DNA from: Lachnospiraceae bacterium
Lineage (GTDB): Bacteria; Bacillota; Clostridia; Lachnospirales; Lachnospiraceae
Reading direction: 5' to 3'
Assembly (NCBI GenBank): GCA_028693165.1
Contig: JAQUVX010000007.1
Coordinates: 113,432 to 177,431 of the forward strand
DNA length: 64,000 nucleotides
In this document: one piece after another, positions 8,454 through 16,026 of the stretch
How positions within the stretch are numbered: the stretch's first letter is position 1
Layout of the letters: each line of letters starts with the position of its first letter
The notes under the pieces: generated by a model
The model's database searches: none
Told to the model about the DNA's origin: nothing
What the model saw: the letters and a program-made list of their open reading frames with translations, nothing else
Made by a program: the position numbers and the translations under genes

Positions 8454-9801
8454 TCTTCAAATCCTCCACGATCTCATTGTAACGCTTTTTGTTCAAGCGA
8501 TAGAAAAACAGAACAACTGCTGTTATAATCCATAATACCCCTGGAATTGTACTAAAGCAATGCTTCATTACAGCAAGTACGGCAGGATTCTGTGCCTGGT
8601 TCGCCACATATCCGAATTTACCAAGCAGCCCGGCAAGAAGTGCTGTTCCGATTGCCATTCCGACTTTGTTTCCAAGAGACACAAACGCATACTGAAACCC
8701 ATCATTTCTAAGTCCGGTCTTCCACTGCCCATATTCTACACAGTCTGGAATAATCGCATAGATTGCTGTATTGAAGCCAGAAAAGAAGAACTGGGTCACC
8801 CCTGACAGTCCATAGAATATCAGTGCATTCTCCTTTACATTAAAGAAGTATAGTGCCAGCATACTAATCCCTGTAAACAAAGCAAATGCAGACGCTGCAC
8901 GTCCCTTATTACTTAATTTTTTAAATACCGGCTGGAAGCAGGCTGCCCCAATAATCGATGGGATGATGGTACACATCGCATATGTAGTATAGTAGGACGC
9001 ACTTCCTTCTACATAAGTAAAATAATATAAAACATCTGCATTTCTTCCATATAACGTAAAACCAAAGAGAACCTGACCAATCAGGGCCAACAAGTATGGA
9101 CGGTTCTGCATGACTGCCTGAAGCTGTATCCTGATGGAGATTTTTTCTTTTTCGGGCATAGTCACTACTTCCTTTGTTTTTGCAAAGCAGAAAAAATGAC
9201 ATGCCGTAAAGATGCATCCATAAATAACAGCTACAACAAAATAGCCTTTTTGTGCACTGTCAGCACCAAAGTACGATATCAATGGCACCGTAATAATATT
9301 GATCACACCGATTGCGATCATCGCTGATACAGATCTTGAAGTATTGATTTTGGCACGCTCATCAATATTTTGTGTCATGGCACCACAAAGTGTACCATAC
9401 GGAATGTTGACACAGGTATACCCCAAAACCAGCAGACAGTAAGTAATGACCATGTAAAGAATCTTCGCTGTATTCGGCCAGTCAGGATGTGCCCAGAACG
9501 CCATAATCAGCAAAATCGATGTTGCCGGAGCTGCAAAAAGCAGCCATGGACGGTAACGCCCCCATCTTGATTTCGTCTTATCCGTTAAACCTCCTACAAT
9601 GGGGTCATTGATTGCATCCCAGAATCTGGAAAACAACATCAATGCTGACACGGCCGACATACTGATTCCAAATACATCCGTATAAAATATCATTAAAAAA
9701 TTACTGACAAACATCCAGCTGAAATTACAGCCAACATCCCCAAAGCCATATGCAATTTTACTCAGCAGCGGCACTTTTACATTTTTGTTTTCGTTCTCCA
9801 T
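8437..9801 (-). CDS. GPH-family (MFS) sugar:cation symporter
   Basis: The 454-residue, twelve-helix membrane protein starts MENENKNVKVPLLSKIAYGF and shows the glycoside-pentoside-hexuronide family hallmarks FYTDVFGIS, RFWDAINDPIVGGLTDKTKS and RWGRYRPWLL. Members bring sugars or sugar alcohols in with sodium or protons. It lies between the zinc dehydrogenase and the fructokinase in one operon with short gaps, so its cargo is probably the dehydrogenase substrate. No glycosidase is encoded in the operon, which argues against a disaccharide. Cargo assignment is inference. Confidence 0.9.
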   Translation of the reverse strand: MENENKNVKVPLLSKIAYGFGDVGCNFSWMFVSNFLMIFYTDVFGISMSAVSALMLFSRFWDAINDPIVGGLTDKTKSRWGRYRPWLLFAAPATSILLIMAFWAHPDWPNTAKILYMVITYCLLVLGYTCVNIPYGTLCGAMTQNIDERAKINTSRSVSAMIAIGVINIITVPLISYFGADSAQKGYFVVAVIYGCIFTACHFFCFAKTKEVVTMPEKEKISIRIQLQAVMQNRPYLLALIGQVLFGFTLYGRNADVLYYFTYVEGSASYYTTYAMCTIIPSIIGAACFQPVFKKLSNKGRAASAFALFTGISMLALYFFNVKENALIFYGLSGVTQFFFSGFNTAIYAIIPDCVEYGQWKTGLRNDGFQYAFVSLGNKVGMAIGTALLAGLLGKFGYVANQAQNPAVLAVMKHCFSTIPGVLWIITAVVLFFYRLNKKRYNEIVEDLKNGKRG

Positions 9802-9832
9802 GATCCCTCCCGATACATTTTACTGTTATGAA

Positions 9833-10864
9833 TTACAGTTTCTCCTGTACGTTGATCAGTACTTTCATGGTTGTCTCACGATTATCATCAATATATTTGT
9901 ACGCATCTAAATAATCTGCAAATTTAAAGGTCTTTGAAATTAATGGCCTTAAAGATACCTTTTTTTCGTTGACAAGACGAATACCATCCAGATAATCATC
10001 ATGGCGATACATCATGGTGCTCTTGATATCCAGTTCGTGGTCATTTGCCACAGCCAGATCGATTTCTGCCATACCGGCAAAAACAGCCACTAATACAATT
10101 ACACTTCCTTTTCTTGCATACTTGATTGCCTGTCCCATGGTGATATTATTTCCGGCACAGTCATAGATTACATCTGCTTTATCAGGGCCAAACGCTTGGA
10201 TCATTGCATCTCCAAAATCCGTAGTTTTTGTGTTGACACAGACATCCACACCACACTCTTTAGCTTTTTCCAGACGAAGGTCACTGACATCTGTAATCAT
10301 AACTTTGGCCGCTCCCATACCTTTCGCCGTCTGTGCTACCAGATTGCCGATTGGTCCTGCGCCAAGCACTGCAATATTCATTCCGGTTACATCTCCAACC
10401 TGCTTTACTCCATGCACTGCGACTGCTAAAGGCTCGATCATTGCCCCTTCTTCATAAGACATCTCCTCCGGTATCGGAGTCACCTTAGATGCATCTACGA
10501 CGAAAAACTCAGATGCTGTCCCGGTTGTCTGGAATCCCATAACCTTCAGATCTTCACAAAGGTTGTATTTTCCATGACGGCACGGATAACAGTGTCCACA
10601 ATATACCTGTGGTTCAATGGTAACTTTCTGCCCAACCTGAAACTCTGTTACATGGTTCCCCAATTCAACAACTTCTCCGGACACCTCATGTCCCTGTGTT
10701 ACCGGATAGGATGTAAACGGATGTTTTCCGTGATATACGTGAATATCGGACCCACAGATACCAATGTTCATAATCTTTACCTTTACCTGATCGTCCTTTA
10801 CCTCCGGCACCGGAACCTCTTTGAAGATAATCTCACCTGGTTTTGTCATGATCTGCTGCAACAT
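9833..10864 (-). CDS. Zinc-dependent polyol dehydrogenase, sorbitol-dehydrogenase-like
   Basis: The 343-residue medium-chain dehydrogenase has catalytic-zinc residues in GICGSDIHVYHGKHPF and GHEVSGEVVELG (Cys37, His59, Glu60) and structural-zinc cysteines at about 89, 92, 95 and 103 in CGHCYPCRHGKYNLC. The nucleotide-binding glycine motif is VLGAGPIGNLVAQ. The family oxidises sorbitol, xylitol or similar polyols to ketoses with NAD. A GGAGG site precedes the start. It is the first gene of the operon, followed by the symporter and the fructokinase, which together make a polyol-to-fructose-6-phosphate route. Threonine or butanediol dehydrogenase activity is a less likely alternative. Confidence 0.87.
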   Translation of the reverse strand: MLQQIMTKPGEIIFKEVPVPEVKDDQVKVKIMNIGICGSDIHVYHGKHPFTSYPVTQGHEVSGEVVELGNHVTEFQVGQKVTIEPQVYCGHCYPCRHGKYNLCEDLKVMGFQTTGTASEFFVVDASKVTPIPEEMSYEEGAMIEPLAVAVHGVKQVGDVTGMNIAVLGAGPIGNLVAQTAKGMGAAKVMITDVSDLRLEKAKECGVDVCVNTKTTDFGDAMIQAFGPDKADVIYDCAGNNITMGQAIKYARKGSVIVLVAVFAGMAEIDLAVANDHELDIKSTMMYRHDDYLDGIRLVNEKKVSLRPLISKTFKFADYLDAYKYIDDNRETTMKVLINVQEKL

Positions 10865-10920
10865 AATTTTTCCTCCTGATTTTCGTTTGATTTTTGATCT
10901 CGATTTACTTTTATCTTATG

Positions 10921-10943
10921 TTTTATAAATCGTTTTATTAAAG
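10921..10943. promoter_or_regulatory. Predicted ROK repressor operator of the polyol operon
   Basis: The A/T-rich element, beginning TTTTATAAATCG, matches 21 of 23 bases of the element at 12234-12256 in front of the ROK gene. It starts seven bases past the -10 box of the operon promoter, where a bound repressor would block initiation. Confidence 0.75.
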
Positions 10944-10950
10944 TAATTAC

Positions 10951-10979
10951 ATTATCATTCTCTTTCAATCAAAAGTCAA
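10951..10979 (-). promoter_or_regulatory. Promoter of the dehydrogenase-symporter-fructokinase operon
   Basis: On the minus strand TTGACT (10974-10979) and GATAAT (10951-10956) are spaced by exactly 17 bases. The ROK operator lies directly downstream. Confidence 0.78.
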
Positions 10980-11050
10980 TCTGTTTTTTTATTTTCACTT
11001 ATTTCCACAAATCCAGGAGATCGTTTTTGTGCAATTTGACTATTAGGGTC

Positions 11051-11091
11051 CAAAAAAAGCGATGAGTAAGAGTAACATCACTCATCGCTTT
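11051..11091 (-). terminator. Rho-independent terminator of the ROK gene
   Basis: AAAGCGATGAGT and ACTCATCGCTTT form a perfect twelve-base-pair stem with a twelve-base loop; on the minus strand it is followed by a run of T. It starts 19 bases past the ROK stop codon. Confidence 0.85.
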
Positions 11092-11109
11092 CCATTCCAC
11101 TGCTTCCTG

Positions 11110-12225
11110 TTATGACAGGTCTCTTACAAATTCTTTCAAAAAATGCTTTGCCATACCAATCGCCGATGTTTCTTTTTTATAGCTACTGTATCTCAGATAA
11201 CTCAAATCGCCATCAAACAAATTATACTTGAATATGTTTTCCCCAAGCTCCATGCTGTAATCTGCCAGATATCCCCCAATTTCTCCGCCCAGAATTATAT
11301 CTGTATCATATGCCATACGAAGGTTTGAAATCAATATTGCTAGTTTTTCCAAATATTCATGCCACATCGCGTCTGCTTTTTTATCCTGCCCGAGCATAGA
11401 CATAAAATCTTCTAAATTTGTCGTTCCATTTGCGGTCAGAACACTGCCTGCACAATATGCATCCGCACACCCCTGCTTTCCGCAGTAGCATTTTTTTCCA
11501 CCTGGTACTAAGATCATATGCCCAAATTCCCCGGCCTTTTTATTCTGGCCGGAAAACAGATTCCCCTGGATGCAGATTGCTCCTCCAAGCGTATTGTTCA
11601 GTGACAGATAAACCGCATTCTCTATCTCATCCATATTTTCTGCCATCATCGATGCATTTGCATCATTTTCGAAATAAACTGGAAAAGGCGAGATCTGTTC
11701 GATCATTTTCAGGCTGTAATTTTCAAGCTGCAATGCGTGTGACTTCACAAGAATCCTTGCATCCGACTGAATAATACCCGGTAAAGAAAACCCGATTCCC
11801 AAAACCTTATCCCGGTTGATCTCCATCGACAAAAATGTCTGTATCACATCAGAAAGTTTATGATAATACGCTATATCGGGTGAAAACACGGCTCTTACAC
11901 GCTCACTCTTTACTACTTCCCCCGCCATATTCACAAGTACAATTCCGATATGGTTTGCAGTAAGATCAACCCCAATCGCATATTTATAATCTTTCCTGAT
12001 TGCAATCGTCCTTGCTTTTCTGCCACCCGTTGATTCATACTCCCCGACTTCTTCTATCATACCAAGTTCCATCAGCTCATTTACATTCGTAAGAACAGTA
12101 GGCATGCTTAAATTCAGGTCTTTTGCAAGCTCCACCTTAGACGTTTTACCATAGGTTAACATATAAGATAAAATCTTTGATTTTGCAATATTCTTTTTGC
12201 TCACCAAATTTGTCATTCTACCCAT
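11110..12225 (-). CDS. ROK family transcriptional repressor (NagC/XylR type)
   Basis: The 371-residue protein has an N-terminal winged helix (ILSYMLTYGKTSKVELAKDL, SMPTVLTNVNELMELGMIEE) and a ROK sugar-kinase-like domain from about residue 85 (IGVDLTANHIGIVLVNMAGE). The zinc motif GHMILVPGGKKCYCGKQGCA is intact. Such proteins bind a free sugar and release DNA. It is encoded upstream of the polyol operon on the same strand, behind its own terminator, and matching operators occur at both promoters, so it most likely represses both itself and the operon. ATG at 12225 has a close GAGG; ATG at 12216 is an alternative. The inducer is probably the polyol or fructose. Confidence 0.9.
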   Translation of the reverse strand: MGRMTNLVSKKNIAKSKILSYMLTYGKTSKVELAKDLNLSMPTVLTNVNELMELGMIEEVGEYESTGGRKARTIAIRKDYKYAIGVDLTANHIGIVLVNMAGEVVKSERVRAVFSPDIAYYHKLSDVIQTFLSMEINRDKVLGIGFSLPGIIQSDARILVKSHALQLENYSLKMIEQISPFPVYFENDANASMMAENMDEIENAVYLSLNNTLGGAICIQGNLFSGQNKKAGEFGHMILVPGGKKCYCGKQGCADAYCAGSVLTANGTTNLEDFMSMLGQDKKADAMWHEYLEKLAILISNLRMAYDTDIILGGEIGGYLADYSMELGENIFKYNLFDGDLSYLRYSSYKKETSAIGMAKHFLKEFVRDLS

Positions 12226-12233
12226 TGCCTCTC

Positions 12234-12256
12234 TTTTATAAATCGTTTTGTAAAAG
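12234..12256. promoter_or_regulatory. Predicted ROK operator at the regulator's own promoter
   Basis: The 23-base A/T-rich element has two TTTTRTAAA-like halves 12 bases apart and matches the polyol operon element at 21 positions. It begins one base past the predicted -10 box, consistent with autorepression. Confidence 0.75.
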
Positions 12257-12257
12257 C

Positions 12258-12286
12258 ATCATACTACGCATTCAAATTTTTGTAAA
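12258..12286 (-). promoter_or_regulatory. Promoter of the ROK regulator gene
   Basis: On the minus strand TTTACA (12281-12286) and TATGAT (12258-12263) are spaced by 17 bases, immediately upstream of the predicted operator. Confidence 0.7.
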
Positions 12287-12331
12287 TGAAAATTTCATTT
12301 TTCATTGCAGATAACCACAAACAAACAACAA

Positions 12332-12363
12332 ATGCACCTGCAGTTTTTCTCCCACAGGTGCAT
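12332..12363 (-). terminator. Terminator of the ddh gene
   Basis: ATGCACCTG and CAGGTGCAT form a perfect nine-base-pair stem; the minus-strand continuation TTGTTGTTTGTTTG is T-rich but interrupted. It starts 22 bases past the ddh stop codon. Confidence 0.65.
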
Positions 12364-12384
12364 CCTCATATATAACATTCGCTC

Positions 12385-13371
12385 TTACAGCAAACGTGCC
12401 CTGAGTTCCTCTGCGGAAAGCGGACTTAAATACGCCGGTGCAATATCAAATACGGTATGGCATCCGCTCTTGCCCTCCGCGTTTAAGCGGTAAGCTGCTC
12501 TCGCATAGGCAACCAGAACCGAACCGGTAAACTCCGGGTTGGAATCCAGCTTTAAGCTGTATTCGATCACGTGCTTATGCTCTCCCTCCCAGCCGGTCTG
12601 ACCCGTGCGGAATACAAATCCGCCGTGCGGCAGCTTGCCGTGATCTCGCTTCAGCTCTTCTTCGGAAATAAAATGAACGGTGGTGTCATAATCCGCGAAG
12701 TAATTTGGCATGTTCACGATCTCTTTCTCGATCTGTGCCGTATCTGCGCCTGCCTCGGCAGCCACATAACACGTTCTCGTATGCTTCTGTCTTGTGGTAA
12801 GCTCCGGATTCTCTCCTCCGCGCACACGCTCCAGCGCGGTTTCTACCGGAATCGTGTACTGTCTTGCATCCTTTACTCCTTTGATTCTTCGGATTGCATC
12901 GGAATGTCCCTGGCTTACGCCCTTGCCCCAGAAGGTATAATCGTGTCCGTCCGGAAGGATGGCGTTGGCATACAGCCGATTTAAGGAAAACATCCCCGGA
13001 TCCCAGCCTGCCGAGATGATACTTACCTTGTCGCCCAGCTTTGCCGCCCGGTTGACCGCTGCAAAATGAGCCGGAATGTTGGCGTGCGTGTCGAAGCTGT
13101 CAATACAGTTGTAATATTCCGCATACTTTGGTGTCTGCTCCGGAAGGTCGGTTGCGCTTCCTCCGCATATAATCATGACATCGATATCGGCCTTTCCCAC
13201 ATTTGCATCCTCGACGGAATACACCTTCGCACCTTCTGTGCGTATCGTCATCTTCTTTGGATCTCTTCTTGTAAATACTGCTGCCAGTTCCATATCCGGG
13301 TTTTGTAAAAGTGCACTCTCCACACCACGCCCCAGATTTCCATATCCCATGATTCCTACTTTGATTGCCAT
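12385..13371 (-). CDS. ddh: meso-Diaminopimelate D-dehydrogenase
   Basis: The 328-residue enzyme makes meso-diaminopimelate in one NADPH-dependent step from tetrahydrodipicolinate, for lysine and peptidoglycan. MAIKVGIMGYGNLGRGVESA is the Rossmann motif, VFTRRDPKKM follows it, and family-conserved stretches include IICGGSATDLPEQTP, SAGWDPGMFSLNRL and WGKGVSQGHSDAIRRI. Length matches the family (about 325). ATG at 13371 has AGGAG seven bases upstream and begins exactly at the domain; the upstream in-frame ATG pair lacks one. The gene stands alone between two terminators. Presence of Ddh is common in Lachnospiraceae and suggests the direct dehydrogenase route to lysine. Confidence 0.93.
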   Translation of the reverse strand: MAIKVGIMGYGNLGRGVESALLQNPDMELAAVFTRRDPKKMTIRTEGAKVYSVEDANVGKADIDVMIICGGSATDLPEQTPKYAEYYNCIDSFDTHANIPAHFAAVNRAAKLGDKVSIISAGWDPGMFSLNRLYANAILPDGHDYTFWGKGVSQGHSDAIRRIKGVKDARQYTIPVETALERVRGGENPELTTRQKHTRTCYVAAEAGADTAQIEKEIVNMPNYFADYDTTVHFISEEELKRDHGKLPHGGFVFRTGQTGWEGEHKHVIEYSLKLDSNPEFTGSVLVAYARAAYRLNAEGKSGCHTVFDIAPAYLSPLSAEELRARLL

Positions 13372-13480
13372 GTTTTTCTCCTGTTCTTTGTTCATCAAGG
13401 ATGATTTCTTTTACTATGGTACGATTTTTGTTTTCCATTGTCAACAAGTTCCGTTTTTATCCGCTACATTTATCCGATAG

Positions 13481-13516
13481 AAAAGCACCTGTACCCTGGG
13501 ATATGGATACAGATGC
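13481..13516 (-). terminator. Terminator of the metal ATPase operon
   Basis: GCACCTGTA and TACAGATGC pair with one mismatch; on the minus strand the hairpin is followed by TTTTCT. It lies ten bases past the ATPase stop codon. Confidence 0.65.
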
Positions 13517-13525
13517 CTGTCTGTT

Positions 13526-15598
13526 CTATAAGAGATTCTGCATATTTTTCAGTCCGATCGCGAGCGTCGAGGTGTTGTGCAAAAGTGCGGAGGCCGTAGG
13601 CTGAATCACACCGCCTACGCCAAGCAAAATCAACAGCGTATTGATCCCGACGATCATCTGATAATTTTTCCGGATTCGTCCCATTAGATGTCTGCTCAAA
13701 TACCGCAGCGTCACGATCTGCATCAGGTCATCCGCGCCCACCGTGATGTCCGCGATCTCCCGCGCAATCTCCGCTCCGTCGCTGATGGCAATGCCTACAT
13801 TGGCCGCAGAAAGTGCCGGGGAATCATTGATTCCGTCGCCGATCATGATCACCTTGCGTCCTTCACGCTTTTCCTGCTCCACAAAGTTGGCCTTGTCCTC
13901 CGGCAATACCTCGGAGTAATAGGTATCCACTCCGACGCGTGCAGCAATCGCCCTTGCGGTTCGCTCGCTGTCTCCTGTCATCATAACCACCTTGTTAAGT
14001 CCTGCCTCTTTCAGCAGACGAACTGCCTCCCGTGCCTCCTCCCGCAGCGGATCTTCGATGCAGATGACCGCCGCCAGCTCCTGCTCAATCGCAAGATACA
14101 GGTGAGAATATGCTTCCGGCAGACTGGCAAAAAGCTCCTCTGTGCCTTCCGGCAAACGACAGCCCTCATCCTCAAAAACGAAATGGTGACTTCCGATAAT
14201 CGCCTTTTTGCCCTCCACCTGTGTGGAAATGCCATGCGCCACGATATATTCCACTTTGGAGTGAACCTCCTCATGATCCAGATGCCGCTCCTTCGCCGCG
14301 TTGACCACGGCTTTTGCCATGGAATGCGGGAAATGCTCCTCCATGCAGGCCGCCAGACGCAGCAGCTCATCCGGATCGCCGCCGTTGAAGGGGATCACCT
14401 TCGCCACCGTCGGTTTCGCCTTGGTCAGGGTTCCCGTCTTGTCAAATACGATGGTATCCGCCTCCGCTACTTCCTCCAGATATTTTCCACCCTTGACCGT
14501 GATCTTGTAATCGCCTGCCTCGCGAATCGCGGAAAGCACAGAAATCGGCATTGCCAGCTTCAGCGCACAGGAAAAGTCCACCATCAGCACAGAAAGCGCC
14601 CTGGTCACATTGCGCGTCAAAAGATAGATAAGGCCTGTTCCTGCCAGGGTATACGGAACCAGACGGTCTGCCAGATGCTCTGCCTTGCTCTCCAGCCCGG
14701 ACTTCAGTTTCTCCGACTCTTCGATCATGGTCACAATCTTTTCAAACCGGCTGGAACCGCCGACCGTTTTGACACGGATCGTGATCTCGCCTTCTTCCAC
14801 GACGGTTCCCGCATAGACGGTTCCGCCGACAGCTCTGGCAACCGGAACGGATTCACCGGTCAGGGATGCCTGATTGATCATGGCCTCTCCGGCTTCCACC
14901 GTTCCGTCAAAGGGAACGACATTCCCCATATGAATGACCACCAGATCCTCAGCCTTGACATCGGAAGCCGGGACAAGAATCTCCTGCCCGCCGCTTTTCA
15001 CCCATACCTTGCCGATATTTAGTGACATGGAACGTGCCAGATCATCGACGGATTTCTTGTGTGTCCACTCCTCCAGAATCTCACCGATTCCAAGCAGGAA
15101 CATAATCGAGCTGGCGGTAGAACATTCTCCGCGGAATACCGATACGCCGATCGCCGTAGCATCCAGAACCGGCACCTCGATCTTCCGACGCCAAAGCGTG
15201 CAAAGCCCCTTCCAGATATAAGACAGGGATTTGATGCTGATATAGCAGGCATTCCAGGCAGCTGGAAGCAGAAACTTTCTTCCATAATGACATACAACAC
15301 GCGTCACCAGCTTTTCCCGATACTCGGCATTGAGTGCACGGCCGGACGTCTGCAAAATCTCCTGCGGGACATCCGTCCGCTCATATGCAAAGTTTCTGAC
15401 TGCCTCCAGCAGCGCAGCGCGATCCCCCTGATAACAGATGACCGCATCTGCCGTCCGCTCATATACCTTTGCCTTGACAACCCCCTCCAGCCCACTCAGG
15501 AAATAGGCCAAACGGTCTGCCTGTTCACAGGACATACGGTTCTGCTTTAAGTGAATCCGCACACGCCCTGTAATTTCATGCTTAATCTGAAAGTTCAT
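13526..15598 (-). CDS. P1B-type heavy-metal translocating ATPase
   Basis: The 690-residue ATPase has an N-terminal HMA-like ferredoxin fold without the CxxC metal motif (residues 1-70), the actuator TGES (about 247-250), the phosphorylated Asp of DKTGTLT (about 386) and the hinge GDGINDSPALSAANVGIA. The transmembrane metal-site motif reads DFSCALKLAMP, with SC in place of the CPC of copper pumps, so the metal is uncertain; zinc, manganese or another divalent ion are possible. It pumps metal out across the membrane using ATP. Its start overlaps the small upstream gene by 17 bases, so the two proteins are probably made together. No metal-responsive regulator is adjacent. Confidence 0.9.
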   Translation of the reverse strand: MNFQIKHEITGRVRIHLKQNRMSCEQADRLAYFLSGLEGVVKAKVYERTADAVICYQGDRAALLEAVRNFAYERTDVPQEILQTSGRALNAEYREKLVTRVVCHYGRKFLLPAAWNACYISIKSLSYIWKGLCTLWRRKIEVPVLDATAIGVSVFRGECSTASSIMFLLGIGEILEEWTHKKSVDDLARSMSLNIGKVWVKSGGQEILVPASDVKAEDLVVIHMGNVVPFDGTVEAGEAMINQASLTGESVPVARAVGGTVYAGTVVEEGEITIRVKTVGGSSRFEKIVTMIEESEKLKSGLESKAEHLADRLVPYTLAGTGLIYLLTRNVTRALSVLMVDFSCALKLAMPISVLSAIREAGDYKITVKGGKYLEEVAEADTIVFDKTGTLTKAKPTVAKVIPFNGGDPDELLRLAACMEEHFPHSMAKAVVNAAKERHLDHEEVHSKVEYIVAHGISTQVEGKKAIIGSHHFVFEDEGCRLPEGTEELFASLPEAYSHLYLAIEQELAAVICIEDPLREEAREAVRLLKEAGLNKVVMMTGDSERTARAIAARVGVDTYYSEVLPEDKANFVEQEKREGRKVIMIGDGINDSPALSAANVGIAISDGAEIAREIADITVGADDLMQIVTLRYLSRHLMGRIRKNYQMIVGINTLLILLGVGGVIQPTASALLHNTSTLAIGLKNMQNLL

Positions 15599-15851
15599 TT
15601 TCCTCTGTCCGTTCCTCGTTGATCTGCTGTGCTTCTGCGTAAATGTCCTCTGCGTTCTCCTGCATAACGCTTACCGTTTTCATGACGCACTTTTTTGCGC
15701 GCAGTACGGCTGCTGTACAGTTGGTATAAACTTTTCTCGCATCCTTGCTGGACAGAATCTGAATTCCTGCCGTTCCAAATGCAACACCTGCTGCGAAAAC
15801 ACCGGTCTTTTTCCAGTCGATTTTTTTCAGACAATCAAAACAATTAGCCAT
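15582..15851 (-). CDS. Small DUF6110-like protein paired with the metal ATPase
   Basis: The 89-residue protein (MANCFDCLKKIDWKKTGVFA, then AAGVAFGTAGIQILSSKDAR) has one short hydrophobic stretch near residues 17-33 and an acidic C-terminus. I recognise it as resembling the DUF6110 family found beside P-type ATPases in clostridia; its molecular role is not known. It may anchor or regulate the pump. A GGAGG-like site (AGGAGGAATT) precedes the start. The gene overlaps the ATPase start by 17 bases. A CxxC pair at residues 4 and 7 could bind metal, which is inference. Confidence 0.75.
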   Translation of the reverse strand: MANCFDCLKKIDWKKTGVFAAGVAFGTAGIQILSSKDARKVYTNCTAAVLRAKKCVMKTVSVMQENAEDIYAEAQQINEERTEENELSD

Positions 15852-15984
15852 TTTTAATTCCTCCTCAGTATTTGAATTCTTAATTTGTTATTATAGCTCT
15901 GTAAAAAAAATTTTACAAACGCTTTCGTCCTTATTGAGAAATTTTGTTTCATTAGCATTTCTATTATACGTCCGGCGAAACAAG

Positions 15985-15993
15985 TGCTATAAT
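15985..15993 (+). promoter_or_regulatory. Extended -10 promoter of the M28 peptidase gene
   Basis: TGCTATAAT is a perfect extended -10 element 34 bases before the peptidase start codon. No good -35 box is visible, which is usual for extended -10 promoters. Confidence 0.6.
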
Positions 15994-16026
15994 AGAGTGG
16001 CAATCTACACTTTGGAGGCATACAGC

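Noticed and set aside
13688-15022. Long plus-strand open frame (444 codons) inside the metal ATPase
   Set aside because: It is antisense to a gene with intact P-type ATPase motifs; composition is that of a shadow frame (rich in His, Arg, Leu) and no ribosome site fits its start.
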